In this document: positions 51,697 through 60,865 of the stretch, in pieces
How positions within the stretch are numbered: the stretch's first letter is position 1
How the letters are laid out: every line of letters begins with the position of its first letter
From: Deltaproteobacteria bacterium
GTDB lineage: Bacteria; Myxococcota_A; UBA9160; JAJDAL01
DNA length: 64,000 nucleotides
NCBI GenBank assembly: GCA_029261875.1
Contig: JAJDAL010000036.1
Location: 1 to 64,000, forward strand
Reading direction: 5' to 3'
Notes under the pieces: model-generated
Seen by the model: only the letters and a program-made list of their open reading frames with translations
Told to the model about the DNA's origin: nothing
Databases searched by the model: none
Translations under genes and position numbers: made by a program

Positions 51697-52808
51697 GCGC
51701 ACGCCTCCTCGAAGACCCGCGCGGTTTCGGTCGCCGCCCGCTCCCAGGAGAAGCGTCGTGCGTGGCGAATTCCACGGGCCGCGCGTTCCTTGCGCTGTTC
51801 CGGGTCGAGTGCGCGCAGTAGCGCCCGGCCCAACCCGTCGACATCTCCGGGGTCCACCATTTCGGCCACCTCGCCGGCGACTTCCGGCAGGGAGGAGGTG
51901 GCGGTCGTGACCGTGGGAATCCCGCAGGCGAGCGCTTCGAGGACCGGGAGCCCGAAACCTTCGTAGATCGAGGGGTAGGCGAACGCCAGCGCGCCCGCGT
52001 AGAGCAACGGAAGGTCTTCGTCCGGAACGTAGGAAACCCGGTGTACCCGCTGTTGGAGACCGGCGTTTGCGATGGCTTGATCGACCGCGTCGGCGTCGTT
52101 GTCGGGCCGTCCCGCCAGAACCAGGTGCGGCGGGTCTTCCTGGGTTGCGACGTGGCGCGCGTAGGCGCGGATCAAGGTCGGTACGTCCTTGCGCCGCTCG
52201 AGCGTTCCCACGAACAGGAGATAGCGAGCGGGAAGGGAGTAGCGGTGGCAGATCTTGTCCAGCACCTCCGGGTCCGCCACGGGGCGAAATCGCTCGGATA
52301 CGCCCAGGTGAACCACGCGAATGCGTTCCGGCGCGATTCCATACAGTTGCTCGATATCGCGCGCGGTGGAGTGAGAGTCCGCGATGATGCGTTCTGCGTG
52401 GTGCAATCCGCGCCGGACGATGCGCTGGGTTCGGAGGCGACGCTCGGCGGAAATCAGGGAATCGAACCGCTCGAACGCCAGGTCGTGAACCGTTACGACC
52501 ACGGGAACCGGAGATCGCCACGGCACGGAGAAGGACGGTTGCCAGAGCACGCGCGCGTGCTCGCGTCGGGTTGCCCAGGGAAGCGCGACGTTTCGAAAAA
52601 TGGATTCGAGCGTAGGGCCCCGTTGGGGCAGACGGATCACCTTCTCGCGCACCCGCTGCGGCGGCCACGCCATGCCACTTCGCGCGTGGACCGCGAGAAT
52701 CATTTCGTGTTCGCATTCGTGTCCCATGGCCCGAACGATTTCGCGGACGTAGCGACAGATCCCGCCGCGGGTGGTGACCAGGCTACGCCCATCGACGAGA
52801 ACTCTCAC
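51693..52808 (-). CDS. Glycosyltransferase family 4 (mannosyl/rhamnosyl-type GT-B)
   Basis: 371 residues from GTG 52808, overlapping the polymerase-like stop. RVLVDGRSLVTTRGGICRYV start, ADSHSTARDIEQLYGI, YLLFVGTLERRKDVPTLIRA and EX7E motif EGFGLPVLEAL. Strong family match; donor sugar unknown. It shares about the same layout as the enzyme at 10208-11341. Part of the six-gene minus operon with 4-bp overlaps. Confidence 0.9.
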   Translation of the reverse strand: MRVLVDGRSLVTTRGGICRYVREIVRAMGHECEHEMILAVHARSGMAWPPQRVREKVIRLPQRGPTLESIFRNVALPWATRREHARVLWQPSFSVPWRSPVPVVVTVHDLAFERFDSLISAERRLRTQRIVRRGLHHAERIIADSHSTARDIEQLYGIAPERIRVVHLGVSERFRPVADPEVLDKICHRYSLPARYLLFVGTLERRKDVPTLIRAYARHVATQEDPPHLVLAGRPDNDADAVDQAIANAGLQQRVHRVSYVPDEDLPLLYAGALAFAYPSIYEGFGLPVLEALACGIPTVTTATSSLPEVAGEVAEMVDPGDVDGLGRALLRALDPEQRKERAARGIRHARRFSWERAATETARVFEEACA

Positions 52809-54181
52809 GTGGTCGCCGCCAAGGGTGGCGCTTTGACGCTCGCCGGATCGTTCTCGCTTCGTTCGAGATTCAATCGGAAGGCGATCAATCCCGTGACGAG
52901 CCAGAAGGGTTCCATGATGCGCACGATGATGAACGTATTGGCACCCAGGGAATGGGCGGAGAGGCCCACCAATCCCGCCAGGTAACCCGTCGACAATGCG
53001 CGTGTCACCGCATCTTTGGAACGACGTCCCAGGATCGCGAGCCGAAACAGGGAGAATTGGATCAACAGGAACAGGCCGAATCCAAACACACCTCCCTCGG
53101 CGAAAGCACGCGGGTAGTAGCTGTCGACGAGACCGGCTCCGGTCGTCCCCCAACCCAGAAAGGGCCGTGTCTTCATGGCGATCTTGAACCAAACCCAAAT
53201 GTGAAATTTCGAGGCGGCGGAACCCTCGAGTACGAACTCGGTGGTGAAGGGGCCTTCGACCAACTCGGCCGTCGTCTCCACTCGGTCGCGCACGACGTCG
53301 GGTGCCAGCAACACGATGAAAAACAGCGCGGTGATGACTCCGATGGCGATTCCCGGGCGACGTTCCACAAAGATGAAGGTCAAGCCGATTCCGCCCAGGG
53401 CGAGGTACGACGATCGCGAAAGCGTAAAGAGCAACGGCAACGTGAGGGCGAGGATCAGCGCGATGCAAAACGTTCGAATTCGTTCCGAGGGATGTCGGAA
53501 TACGAAACCCCCGAGGATCGCGATCATCAACGCGAGGTAGCCACCCAGAGTGTTGGGCTCGGGCTTATCCCCTTCGAAGGGCGCGCCGAGGCGGTCGACG
53601 GTACCGATCTGAGACGAAGTGATCAGGAACACCACGATCGCCGTCGCGAACATGGTCCAAAGGATCCGGTCCGCATCTTCGCGATTGCGCGGAACGTTGA
53701 GTGCGAGGAAATAGACCAGGAAGAATTCGACGGTCTTCAGAATGTAGAGCGACGCGGTTCCGGCTCGCACGAGCCCGTCGTAGTAGGCGAAGAAGGTCGA
53801 TCCAATCGAGACGGCGACGAACAAGATCATCGGCATGAACAAAGGCTTGAAGATCAGACGCTGACTGGGTTCCGTGATCTTTCGTCCAATCAGCGAAAAC
53901 AGTGTGAGGGGAATCAGGAAGTCTTCGGCCCGAAGGGCTACCTCGCGGCTCCCCGATGTCCCGATCGGAATTTCCGGCGAAAGCATCATGCAGACCACGA
54001 TGATCCCGAGCGAGACGCGCGGATCGATCAGGCTGGCCCCAATCAGGAAGGTCGCGATGACACCGCCCAGAAGAAAGAGGGTGTCGTATTGGTAGACGGA
54101 CTTGCCGACCAAGTACGCGGCGAACACCGCCAACACGAAAATAAAACTGAGGACGACGACCCGCGGATTCGGGCGACTCAT
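52805..54181 (-). CDS. O-antigen ligase/polymerase (Wzy/WaaL)-like membrane protein
   Basis: 458 residues from ATG 54181 (SRPNPRVVVLSFIFVL); the open frame begins 24 residues earlier. At least ten transmembrane helices. A periplasmic loop after LLAPDVVRDRVETTAEL leads to KTRPFLGWGTTGAGLVDSYY, the H/GxGxG-like region of Wzy_C family proteins. Would polymerise or ligate lipid-linked repeat units on the periplasmic side. Separated by 1 base from the second Wzy-like gene. Confidence 0.83.
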   Translation of the reverse strand: MSRPNPRVVVLSFIFVLAVFAAYLVGKSVYQYDTLFLLGGVIATFLIGASLIDPRVSLGIIVVCMMLSPEIPIGTSGSREVALRAEDFLIPLTLFSLIGRKITEPSQRLIFKPLFMPMILFVAVSIGSTFFAYYDGLVRAGTASLYILKTVEFFLVYFLALNVPRNREDADRILWTMFATAIVVFLITSSQIGTVDRLGAPFEGDKPEPNTLGGYLALMIAILGGFVFRHPSERIRTFCIALILALTLPLLFTLSRSSYLALGGIGLTFIFVERRPGIAIGVITALFFIVLLAPDVVRDRVETTAELVEGPFTTEFVLEGSAASKFHIWVWFKIAMKTRPFLGWGTTGAGLVDSYYPRAFAEGGVFGFGLFLLIQFSLFRLAILGRRSKDAVTRALSTGYLAGLVGLSAHSLGANTFIIVRIMEPFWLVTGLIAFRLNLERSENDPASVKAPPLAATT

Positions 54182-54182
54182 A

Positions 54183-56465
54183 TCACTGATCAAGAGCGAC
54201 TCCCCCACGAACGCCAGCCACGCGAACCGCGCGCTGTGCTTCGCTCTCCGCAAACTTCCAGCCGGGCCGCTTCGTCACCTGGTCCTGCCAGTACGCGGCT
54301 TCCGCGCGAAGGCCCTGGTTATTCCGGATCCAATGCGCACGAATCCGGTGCGCGGATTCACGCCGCGGTACCCGTTCGAGCACCTGTCCCGCGAGTGCTG
54401 CGGCATCCTCGAGGCGTCCTTGTCGTTCGCGAACCTCGGCGAGGGCGACCAACAGGTTGATGTCTCGGGATCCCGCTGCGTAGGTGGTTTCCAACACCGC
54501 AGACGCTTCCCCTCCAGCGTCTTGTTCGGCCGCGATCTGGAAAAGCTGGAGCGCGGGTAGGGAGAACGTTGGACGTAACTCCAGTGCACGCCGGAATGCG
54601 TGTCGAATCTCACCCGACGGAGCGGGTACACCCTTGAGATAGATCCCGTACTCCGTCCAACGCTCTGCGTCGTCGGGAATCGCCGCCCGCAAGGCCACCA
54701 GTGGAACTCCCGCGTGGATCAGTACGCTCAAGCAGCGGTGGGACACGCGTCCGCTCGAAACGTTGATATGGCGACACGCCGCAACCGCTCCTTCGGTATC
54801 CCCCATGCCGACCCGCGCGGCGGCCAGCTGGGTCCAACGCCGGAGGTGGGTTCCTCCACCCAATTGGGCGGCCCGCAACAGCGCCTCCGCACGGCCTTCG
54901 ATGTCGCCGAGGAGTCTCCGCGCATCGGCGAGACCCGTCCAAGCGGATGCGAGTCCAGGGGACGCGTTGACGGCGCTTTCGAACGCCGCGAGTGCCTCGC
55001 GCGTGCGATCGGCTCCGCCCAAGCGCCGCTCGGCCAGGTACATACGCCCGAGATGTTCGTCGTATTCACTTCCCCGCAACGCGTAGGGGCGCGCACGGTC
55101 GAGTTCTCGGCGGGCGGTTTCGAAGTCCCCGGTATCGGCTGCTGCGCTGGCACGTTTCAGTCCGCGGGTGGAAACGAAGTCCGCCAGGCCCCCGGCAATC
55201 AACAGCAAACTCGCGACTCCGCACGCGGCCACCAGCCCGCTTCGCGCCTGGGCGGGCAGGTGAAACGTTTGTAAACGCCGAATGTCGCCGGCACAAAGTG
55301 CGTGCATCGCGCCCACCGAGGCGACGACGAGGAGCAGTGCGTTGACGGGTAGATAGAGATGGAACTCGAAGACCGACGGTGCGAGCAGGGCCGCGACACA
55401 GGCGATCAGCGGCGCCGCCGCAGAACCGTGACTGCGACTCGGGCGACGCGTGAGACTTCGAGCAAACCCCAAGGCGGCAAGCAGCGCCAACAAACCCCCG
55501 ACAGCACCCACTTCGACCAGCATTTCGACGGGTGTCGAGTGGGCAAAGCCGGCGCCGCCGGTCCAGCGAACCAGCGGTACGCTTTGTCCGACGATGGGAT
55601 ACGTCCCCCAACCGAAACCCAACAGCGGGTGCTCGGCCAATTCCGACAGCGCGTGGGCCCAGATTTCGAGGCGAATACGCACCGAATCGGGCGTGTCCCC
55701 GACTTCGACGAAGGCGCCAGCGGCGAGTGAAAGCGCCACACATGCGGCACACAGCCCCCCGACACCCATTCGCCGTCGCACCAGGGGCGGGACGATCAGT
55801 CCGGCACCGAGTGCCACCAAGGCCCCGCGCGACCCCGTCGAAACGGCTGTGGCCGCGATCGCGACACTGGCCCCGAAGCGAAAGAGGGAGGCAAGGTTCA
55901 GTCGCGCGGGTTCCCGCGTCGCCAATACACGCGTGAAACCCGTACACGCTGTCGCGGACAGCAGAATCCCGATGTGGTTTTGATTTCCGGGAAGCGCCGC
56001 CCGCAGGGCGGGATCCAACTTCGCTCCGAACCAAGCGGCGGCCGAAAGCAGACCCAGCCCCAGCACGAAGTCGGAGAGCCATGGCAATCGATCGCCCCGC
56101 ACCGGGAATACGATCAGTGCCAGATAGATGGCGAAGAGAGGCAGGGTTTGTGCCAGCTCGAGGCGCGTGAGGCCCGCGTCGCGAGACCACAAGACACTCG
56201 CGGTGCAAAAGAGGATGAACCCAGCGAGGAACGCGTGTGCGGTGGAGCGGGGAATGCGGAGTCGACCCGTGTGGAGTACGTGGGCGATGGCGGCCGACAA
56301 CCCGATCGTGGCGACGAATCCGAGCAAGAGTGTTCCGGTGGCGTTCGCGCCTCCTTTCGAAAACAGCAAGATTCCGAAAGTCGCGGCGACAACCACCAAC
56401 GTTGCGACATCGAGGTGGGGTTTAATTCCCTCGTAAAGTCGATTCTGTTTTCGCGCGTACGTCAA
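54183..56465 (-). CDS. O-antigen ligase/polymerase-like membrane protein with C-terminal TPR domain
   Basis: 760 residues from TTG 56465 (AAAGGA 12 bases upstream; other starts possible). Residues ~20-420 contain about twelve helices with the Wzy_C block SELAEHPLLGFGWGTYPIVG and GFAHSTPVEMLVEVGAVGGLL. Residues ~450-760 are helical repeats of TPR type (LDRARPYALRGSEYDEHLG, SAWTGLADARRLLGD), periplasmic by topology. Ligases with TPR tails are known in glycosylation and polysaccharide systems. First gene of the minus operon; divergent from the Wza gene. Confidence 0.82.
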   Translation of the reverse strand: MTYARKQNRLYEGIKPHLDVATLVVVAATFGILLFSKGGANATGTLLLGFVATIGLSAAIAHVLHTGRLRIPRSTAHAFLAGFILFCTASVLWSRDAGLTRLELAQTLPLFAIYLALIVFPVRGDRLPWLSDFVLGLGLLSAAAWFGAKLDPALRAALPGNQNHIGILLSATACTGFTRVLATREPARLNLASLFRFGASVAIAATAVSTGSRGALVALGAGLIVPPLVRRRMGVGGLCAACVALSLAAGAFVEVGDTPDSVRIRLEIWAHALSELAEHPLLGFGWGTYPIVGQSVPLVRWTGGAGFAHSTPVEMLVEVGAVGGLLALLAALGFARSLTRRPSRSHGSAAAPLIACVAALLAPSVFEFHLYLPVNALLLVVASVGAMHALCAGDIRRLQTFHLPAQARSGLVAACGVASLLLIAGGLADFVSTRGLKRASAAADTGDFETARRELDRARPYALRGSEYDEHLGRMYLAERRLGGADRTREALAAFESAVNASPGLASAWTGLADARRLLGDIEGRAEALLRAAQLGGGTHLRRWTQLAAARVGMGDTEGAVAACRHINVSSGRVSHRCLSVLIHAGVPLVALRAAIPDDAERWTEYGIYLKGVPAPSGEIRHAFRRALELRPTFSLPALQLFQIAAEQDAGGEASAVLETTYAAGSRDINLLVALAEVRERQGRLEDAAALAGQVLERVPRRESAHRIRAHWIRNNQGLRAEAAYWQDQVTKRPGWKFAESEAQRAVRVAGVRGGVALDQ

Positions 56466-56647
56466 TATTTCGTAGTCCTTTAACTACACTTTTTTGTGAG
56501 ACTCCGGTTTAACCATGTTGTTGGAGCAACTATGCGGCAGGAAACCATTGAGACTTGACGGATCTGCTTAAGCTCCCGGTCCCGAAGGCCGAATGAGATT
56601 CCCGACGACGTGAATGCCACAGGCATAAACGATCAGAGGGGAGCCGG
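56466..56647. promoter_or_regulatory. Divergent promoter region between the Wzy-TPR and Wza-like genes
   Basis: 182 bp, noticeably more AT-rich than its surroundings, with a T6 tract (56490-56495) and TTTAACC. It must hold promoters for the six-gene minus operon and the Wza/Wzc pair. A small hairpin ATGCC-ACA-GGCAT is at 56614-56626 in the Wza leader, and GAGGGGAG precedes its ATG. I could not assign a convincing -35/-10 or -24/-12 promoter. Confidence 0.5.
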
Positions 56648-57706
56648 ATGCACGCGGCCTCTACAGCTAAGACGGTGATTCTCCTGGCCGGGATCTTTGC
56701 GATCGGTTGTGCGGGTCGCCAAGTACCGTCAGCGGACATGAAGCCGCTTGCGACCAGCCACGAACTTCTCGAGCTCGCGGAGAAGCGGTCGAGAACAGCC
56801 TACGACGAATATCGCGTAAAGACCGGCGATGAGTTGACGGTCACCGTGTTTGGTGCGGAAGAGTTGAACACCACCGCCAAGGTCAATTCGAGCGGAGCGG
56901 TCATCGTTCCGCTGCTCGGTCCCGTCAACGTAGAAGGCATGACCGAGTCCGAAGCCGCCGGCGCGCTCGCCGAACGCTACGGTCAACGCTATCTCATCGA
57001 TCCCAGCGTCACGGTCTTCGTTTCACAGCGCAAGAACAACAAGGCGCGGATTCTGGGCCAGGTCGGAAGACCGGGCGTGTATGAACTACCTCCGAATGCG
57101 ACGCTGCTCGATCTGATCGCGCTCGCGGGTGGAGTTACACCGGCTGCCAACACCGTTGCGTTCCTGCTGCCTTCGGCTCAAGCAGCCGAAGAGGTTCAGG
57201 AAACGGCCCGGCGCGAAGCCGATTGGAATCCCGATTCCATCGAGATGGCGAGCATTGGCTGGATCGATCAGGATCCGACCAGTATCCCGATCGTGCTCGA
57301 ACATTTGCTCGAGAAGGGCGACCGCACGGCAAACTTGCAGATTCGAGACGGTGACACCTTCTCGATTCCCAAGGCGCGCGCGGTGTACCTGACCGGTTCC
57401 GTGGCCAAACAAGGCGTAGTCTCCCTCTCGGTTGGGCTGACACTTTCCCACGCTCTGGCGCTGGCCGGTGGTACATCCGGCGGAGCGGACCTCGCCAAGG
57501 TGCAGATCAAGCGCGACGGCGTCGATGGTGGCGAAGCGAGCTTGGTCATCGCCGATGTCGGAAAGATTCTGGACGGCGAAGAGCCGGACGTGTTCCTGCA
57601 ACCGAACGATGTGATCCACGTCCCCGGCTCCTTCTGGCGCTCGGCATTTTCTACGGCCTGGCGCTCGCTGCTCGGACTCACATCGCTCGGACTGCGCATC
57701 TTCTAA
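56648..57706 (+). CDS. Polysaccharide export outer-membrane lipoprotein (Wza/OPX family)
   Basis: 352 residues with a strong ribosome site. Lipoprotein signal: ILLAGIFAIGC with the lipidated Cys at 21. Polysaccharide export domain at about 52-130 (YRVKTGDELTVTVFGAEEL; YLIDPSVTVFVSQ), then two SLBB-like domains (ARILGQVGRPGVYELPPNAT; RAVYLTGSVAKQGVVSL), and a C-terminal helix (FWRSAFSTAWRSLLGL) of the kind that lines the Wza pore. Forms the outer-membrane channel fed by the Wzc-type partner next door. Confidence 0.92.
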   Translation: MHAASTAKTVILLAGIFAIGCAGRQVPSADMKPLATSHELLELAEKRSRTAYDEYRVKTGDELTVTVFGAEELNTTAKVNSSGAVIVPLLGPVNVEGMTESEAAGALAERYGQRYLIDPSVTVFVSQRKNNKARILGQVGRPGVYELPPNATLLDLIALAGGVTPAANTVAFLLPSAQAAEEVQETARREADWNPDSIEMASIGWIDQDPTSIPIVLEHLLEKGDRTANLQIRDGDTFSIPKARAVYLTGSVAKQGVVSLSVGLTLSHALALAGGTSGGADLAKVQIKRDGVDGGEASLVIADVGKILDGEEPDVFLQPNDVIHVPGSFWRSAFSTAWRSLLGLTSLGLRIF

Positions 57707-57713
57707 GCCCATC

Positions 57714-59849
57714 ATGACGGAGCCTGCGAACAGGCCGCCGACTCTTCTCCCGCTACTGCGCGCGCTGTATCGCTACGTCCGCGAGCTGATGGACGGTGCG
57801 ATGCACGGCCGTTTGCCCAAGGCACTCTGGGCGAGTGTGCTGGCGGGCCTCCTCGTCATGGGACTGACCACCTTCGAATCTTCGGTCTACCGCGCCGGAG
57901 GCATTCTCGATCTCGCGCAAACTTCCGGTGTGGTGTCCGCCCAGCTGGGCCTGATCAGCGAAGAGGCGGTTGCGCGCAATGCGCTCGAAGCCTCCGGGCG
58001 AAAAATCACACCCGCGGATTTTCCGCCGCCCGGTCCTCCGTACGTCGGGAGTCTCATCCATTGGGTGTGGGGCGGAAACGACGTGGTGGATCGATTTCGC
58101 GAAGCCACGGACGTCCAGCTCGTCGACAGTGGACTGGTGCACGTTTCCGTATCGACGCACGACCCCGAATTGTCCCAATTGCTCGCCAATCGCACCCTCG
58201 AAGCGGCCCAACGTTCCGCGGCCGAGCGCCGATCGCGCGCCGTCGAACAGCGCATGACGGAGACGCGGCAAGAGTTGGCCGCCCAGGACCGCCGCGTGAG
58301 GGATGCCCAGATGGCCTTGGCCAAGCACTGGGAAAGTAGCCCCACGGTCGAACGCGAAGCCCATCGCGCGCTTCGGATCGAGCAACTCGAAAGCGATCAC
58401 ATCGCCGCCCATCGCGAGCGGGTTTCTCTCGAAGGGAACGTCCGCGCACTCGAAACCATGGCGCCCAGTTCCGCACCCGCGGCCCAGGACAATCCCGCGT
58501 TGGCGCGCATGTTCGAAGAACAAGCCAAGCTGGAGCTCTTGATCGCGCAGCTGCGGACGCAATACAAAGCCGACTATCCCGAGCTCCGACGGTCGATCGG
58601 ACGCTTGGCGCGCCTCGAAACCCAGATCGCACGGGAGCACGAGCGCGTTGCCGAAGGCGTGCGCGGAGAGTATCAAGAGGCGTTGGAACGCGAAGAGTCC
58701 CTGCGAATTGCCATCGAAGAAGAGCGCCGCGACGCCGCTCGCTCCCAGCAAGTCGATGCCATCGGGGCGCAACTCCAAGCGCGACTCGAACTCGAGCGCG
58801 AGCTCCTCGCGGCCATCAAAGATCGCACCGAGCGCAATTTCGAAACCCGGCCCGACACCCTATCGGTGCCGCGGATCCTCGAGTTGGCGGCGTTCCCCTC
58901 ACAACCGTCGGGTCCGCGACCGTTGCAACGGGGAATCTTCACCGCCGGAAGTCTTTCGCTCTTCTTCATCCTGGTGCGCGCTTACCGCGCGGCCCGACGC
59001 CGAGGCCGGCACGGTGCGGCGATCGAGCTCACCTCCTACACCGAAGTGGTGGCCGAGGATCCCGATGTACCCCTGCTGCCCTCTCCGGGACGTTGGTTGT
59101 TGCCGCGCGAAGCCGGTGCGCCGATTCCCGAACAGGCGAGCCTCGCGCCCGGTTCGAGCCCCGCTTTCGAGTTGCCGGAAGGACTCCGCGGCTCCCTGGT
59201 GTTGACCAGTGCACGACCGCGCGAAGGCAAGACCACCATGGCGGTCCGCGTGGCGGAATCCCTGGCGCGACAGGGCGCACGGGTGATCCTGGTGGACGGC
59301 GATCGACGCCAGGCGGCGATTCACCGCACCCTGGGCGTGCGCGAGAGCCCCGGTGTGCTCGAAGTGTTGGCCGGCAAGGTGAACGTGCGCGATGCGACGC
59401 AACAATCCCTGACGCCCAACCTCTACGTCTTGTCCGCGGGACGCGGTGCGTTCTCTTCGGAGCGGTTTCTTTCGTCCGCCGAGATGCAGACGCTGGTGCG
59501 ATCTCTCGAACGCGACTTCGATCACGTCATCATCGACGCGCCGCCCCTCGATGCCTGTCCCGACACGGCGGTGTTGGGCGCGGCAGCGACGGGCGTCGTT
59601 CTCGTCGTGAACCGTTGTGTGGTGGGGCCGAAGGAAGTGCAAAGTGTTCGCGAACGGCTCCAGGCTGCGGGGGCGAGAATCGTGGGCGCGGTTTGCAACG
59701 ATATCGACCCCGGTGATGCACTCTTCTTCGCTCGCCACGTCAACTACTTCGGAAATTACGAATCGCATGCCTTCGAAGAACAGGAAGCCCCGACCCCGAA
59801 GGCCAAGCCCTTCGATCCGCCGCCGCGCTCCAACTTCCGCCAAAGTTAG
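57714..59849 (+). CDS. Polysaccharide co-polymerase / tyrosine-kinase-like (GumC/Wzc type), second copy
   Basis: 711 residues, 7 bp after the Wza-like gene. Transmembrane helices near 37-55 and 405-425 flank a long coiled-coil periplasmic region (residues ~150-370). Kinase domain: Walker A SARPREGKTTMAVRVAESL (~497-515), Walker A' VILVDGDRRQAA, Walker B HVIIDAPPLD. The C-terminal tail has only a few tyrosines (NYFGNYESHAF), unlike the polytyrosine copy at 16638-18560. Would couple polymerisation to export through its Wza partner. Confidence 0.88.
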   Translation: MTEPANRPPTLLPLLRALYRYVRELMDGAMHGRLPKALWASVLAGLLVMGLTTFESSVYRAGGILDLAQTSGVVSAQLGLISEEAVARNALEASGRKITPADFPPPGPPYVGSLIHWVWGGNDVVDRFREATDVQLVDSGLVHVSVSTHDPELSQLLANRTLEAAQRSAAERRSRAVEQRMTETRQELAAQDRRVRDAQMALAKHWESSPTVEREAHRALRIEQLESDHIAAHRERVSLEGNVRALETMAPSSAPAAQDNPALARMFEEQAKLELLIAQLRTQYKADYPELRRSIGRLARLETQIAREHERVAEGVRGEYQEALEREESLRIAIEEERRDAARSQQVDAIGAQLQARLELERELLAAIKDRTERNFETRPDTLSVPRILELAAFPSQPSGPRPLQRGIFTAGSLSLFFILVRAYRAARRRGRHGAAIELTSYTEVVAEDPDVPLLPSPGRWLLPREAGAPIPEQASLAPGSSPAFELPEGLRGSLVLTSARPREGKTTMAVRVAESLARQGARVILVDGDRRQAAIHRTLGVRESPGVLEVLAGKVNVRDATQQSLTPNLYVLSAGRGAFSSERFLSSAEMQTLVRSLERDFDHVIIDAPPLDACPDTAVLGAAATGVVLVVNRCVVGPKEVQSVRERLQAAGARIVGAVCNDIDPGDALFFARHVNYFGNYESHAFEEQEAPTPKAKPFDPPPRSNFRQS

Positions 59850-59856
59850 ACACCGA

Positions 59857-59870
59857 CGCGGCCCCGCGTG
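59857..59870. terminator. Short palindrome between convergent genes, possible terminator
   Basis: ACGCGGCCCCGCGT is a perfect 6-bp-arm palindrome (5 bp stem with GCCC loop as RNA) in the 23-bp gap between the kinase stop (59849) and the convergent dehydratase stop (59873). No T-tract follows on either strand. Position is right for a bidirectional terminator, structure is marginal. Confidence 0.3.
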
Positions 59871-59872
59871 AT

Positions 59873-60208
59873 CTAGGCCTTCGAAAGCGCGTCCGCTTTC
59901 GCGGCAAAAATGAAATCGTTTTCCGACAGGCCATCGACGGTGTGGGTCCACACCGTGACCCGCACGCGCCCCCAGGTCAACAAGATGTCGGGGTGATGGG
60001 CCTGTTCTTCGGCGAGTTCCCCAACGCGATTGGTGAAAGCGAGCGCTTGCACGAAATCGTCGAACTCGAAGGAACGTTCCAAGTGGTGTTCGTCGACTAC
60101 GACCCAGTCTTCGTGAATCTGCTCCAGGAGCCTTCGGATTTCGGATCCCCGGAGCGCCGGAGTCCCTTTCTTGCACGGGATACATTTGCGGTCGGCGAGG
60201 TCACTCAC
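59873..60208 (-). CDS. phhB: 4a-hydroxytetrahydrobiopterin dehydratase (pterin-4a-carbinolamine dehydratase)
   Basis: 111 residues from GTG 60208, chosen for GGAGGGAG upstream on its strand; its GTGA overlaps the endonuclease stop. Signature EEQAHHPDILLTWGRVRVTV (about 67-86) and THTVDGLSENDF give the two histidines, His in WTH and Asp of the PCD active site. It recycles the pterin cofactor of aromatic amino acid hydroxylases. No hydroxylase is in view, and in bacteria the protein is also found without one, sometimes linked to molybdopterin. Last gene of the repair operon. Confidence 0.9.
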   Translation of the reverse strand: MSDLADRKCIPCKKGTPALRGSEIRRLLEQIHEDWVVVDEHHLERSFEFDDFVQALAFTNRVGELAEEQAHHPDILLTWGRVRVTVWTHTVDGLSENDFIFAAKADALSKA

Positions 60209-60864
60209 GATTTCAATCTCCCTCCTTCCTTGCGGATGCGCGCCTTCGAAGCGGCCCAGGAACAGATCGGGCACTGGGACATATCGTGACTCCGAGCCGG
60301 GCAATATGCACGGCCAAAATAGATGATCTGAAGATGCAGATTGTTCCAGGCGGTCGCGGGGAACAGTTTCTTCAAGTCGCGCTCAGTTCGAACCACCGAG
60401 CTTCCGTTCGATAGGCCCCAGCGTGCGGCCAGGCGATGAATGTGCGTATCGACGGGAAATGCCGGAACACCGAAGGCTTGGGCCATGACGACGCTGGCGG
60501 TCTTGTGACCCACGCCGGGAAGGGCTTCCAGGTCTTCGAAGGATTTCGGCACGAGGCCGCCGTGCTGGTCGACGAGCAGGCGCGACAATTCGACGATGGC
60601 TTTGGATTTGCTGGGCGATAGCCCGCACGGGCGGATGATGGACCGCACCGTGGCGACGGGGACCTTGGCCATCGCGTGGGGCGTCTTCGCCAGGGCGAAG
60701 AGCGCGGGGGTCACCTGATTGACCCGTGCATCGGTGCACTGGGCCGAAAGCAGGACTGCGACCAACAGCGTATAGGGGTCGACGTGGGAAAGCGGGACGT
60801 CGGGCTGCGGAAACCGCTGGTCGAGGATCGCGGCAATGCGCGTGGCCTTCTCCGCCCGGGTCAC
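60205..60864 (-). CDS. nth: Endonuclease III (Nth) with atypical C-terminal cysteine pattern
   Basis: 219 residues from GTG 60864; the longer frame upstream runs over the alkyltransferase-like gene and is rejected. Helix-hairpin-helix with catalytic Lys: ALPGVGHKTASVVMAQAF; catalytic Asp in FPVDTHIHRLAARWGL. It removes oxidised pyrimidines and nicks the abasic site. The C-terminus reads YCPARSHDMSQCPICSWA: three cysteines with a nine-residue first gap instead of the C-x6-C-x2-C-x5-C [4Fe-4S] loop, and no fourth Cys follows. From memory, similar variants occur in some Chlamydiae and Planctomycetes. Confidence 0.9.
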   Translation of the reverse strand: MTRAEKATRIAAILDQRFPQPDVPLSHVDPYTLLVAVLLSAQCTDARVNQVTPALFALAKTPHAMAKVPVATVRSIIRPCGLSPSKSKAIVELSRLLVDQHGGLVPKSFEDLEALPGVGHKTASVVMAQAFGVPAFPVDTHIHRLAARWGLSNGSSVVRTERDLKKLFPATAWNNLHLQIIYFGRAYCPARSHDMSQCPICSWAASKARIRKEGGRLKS

Positions 60865-60865
60865 T

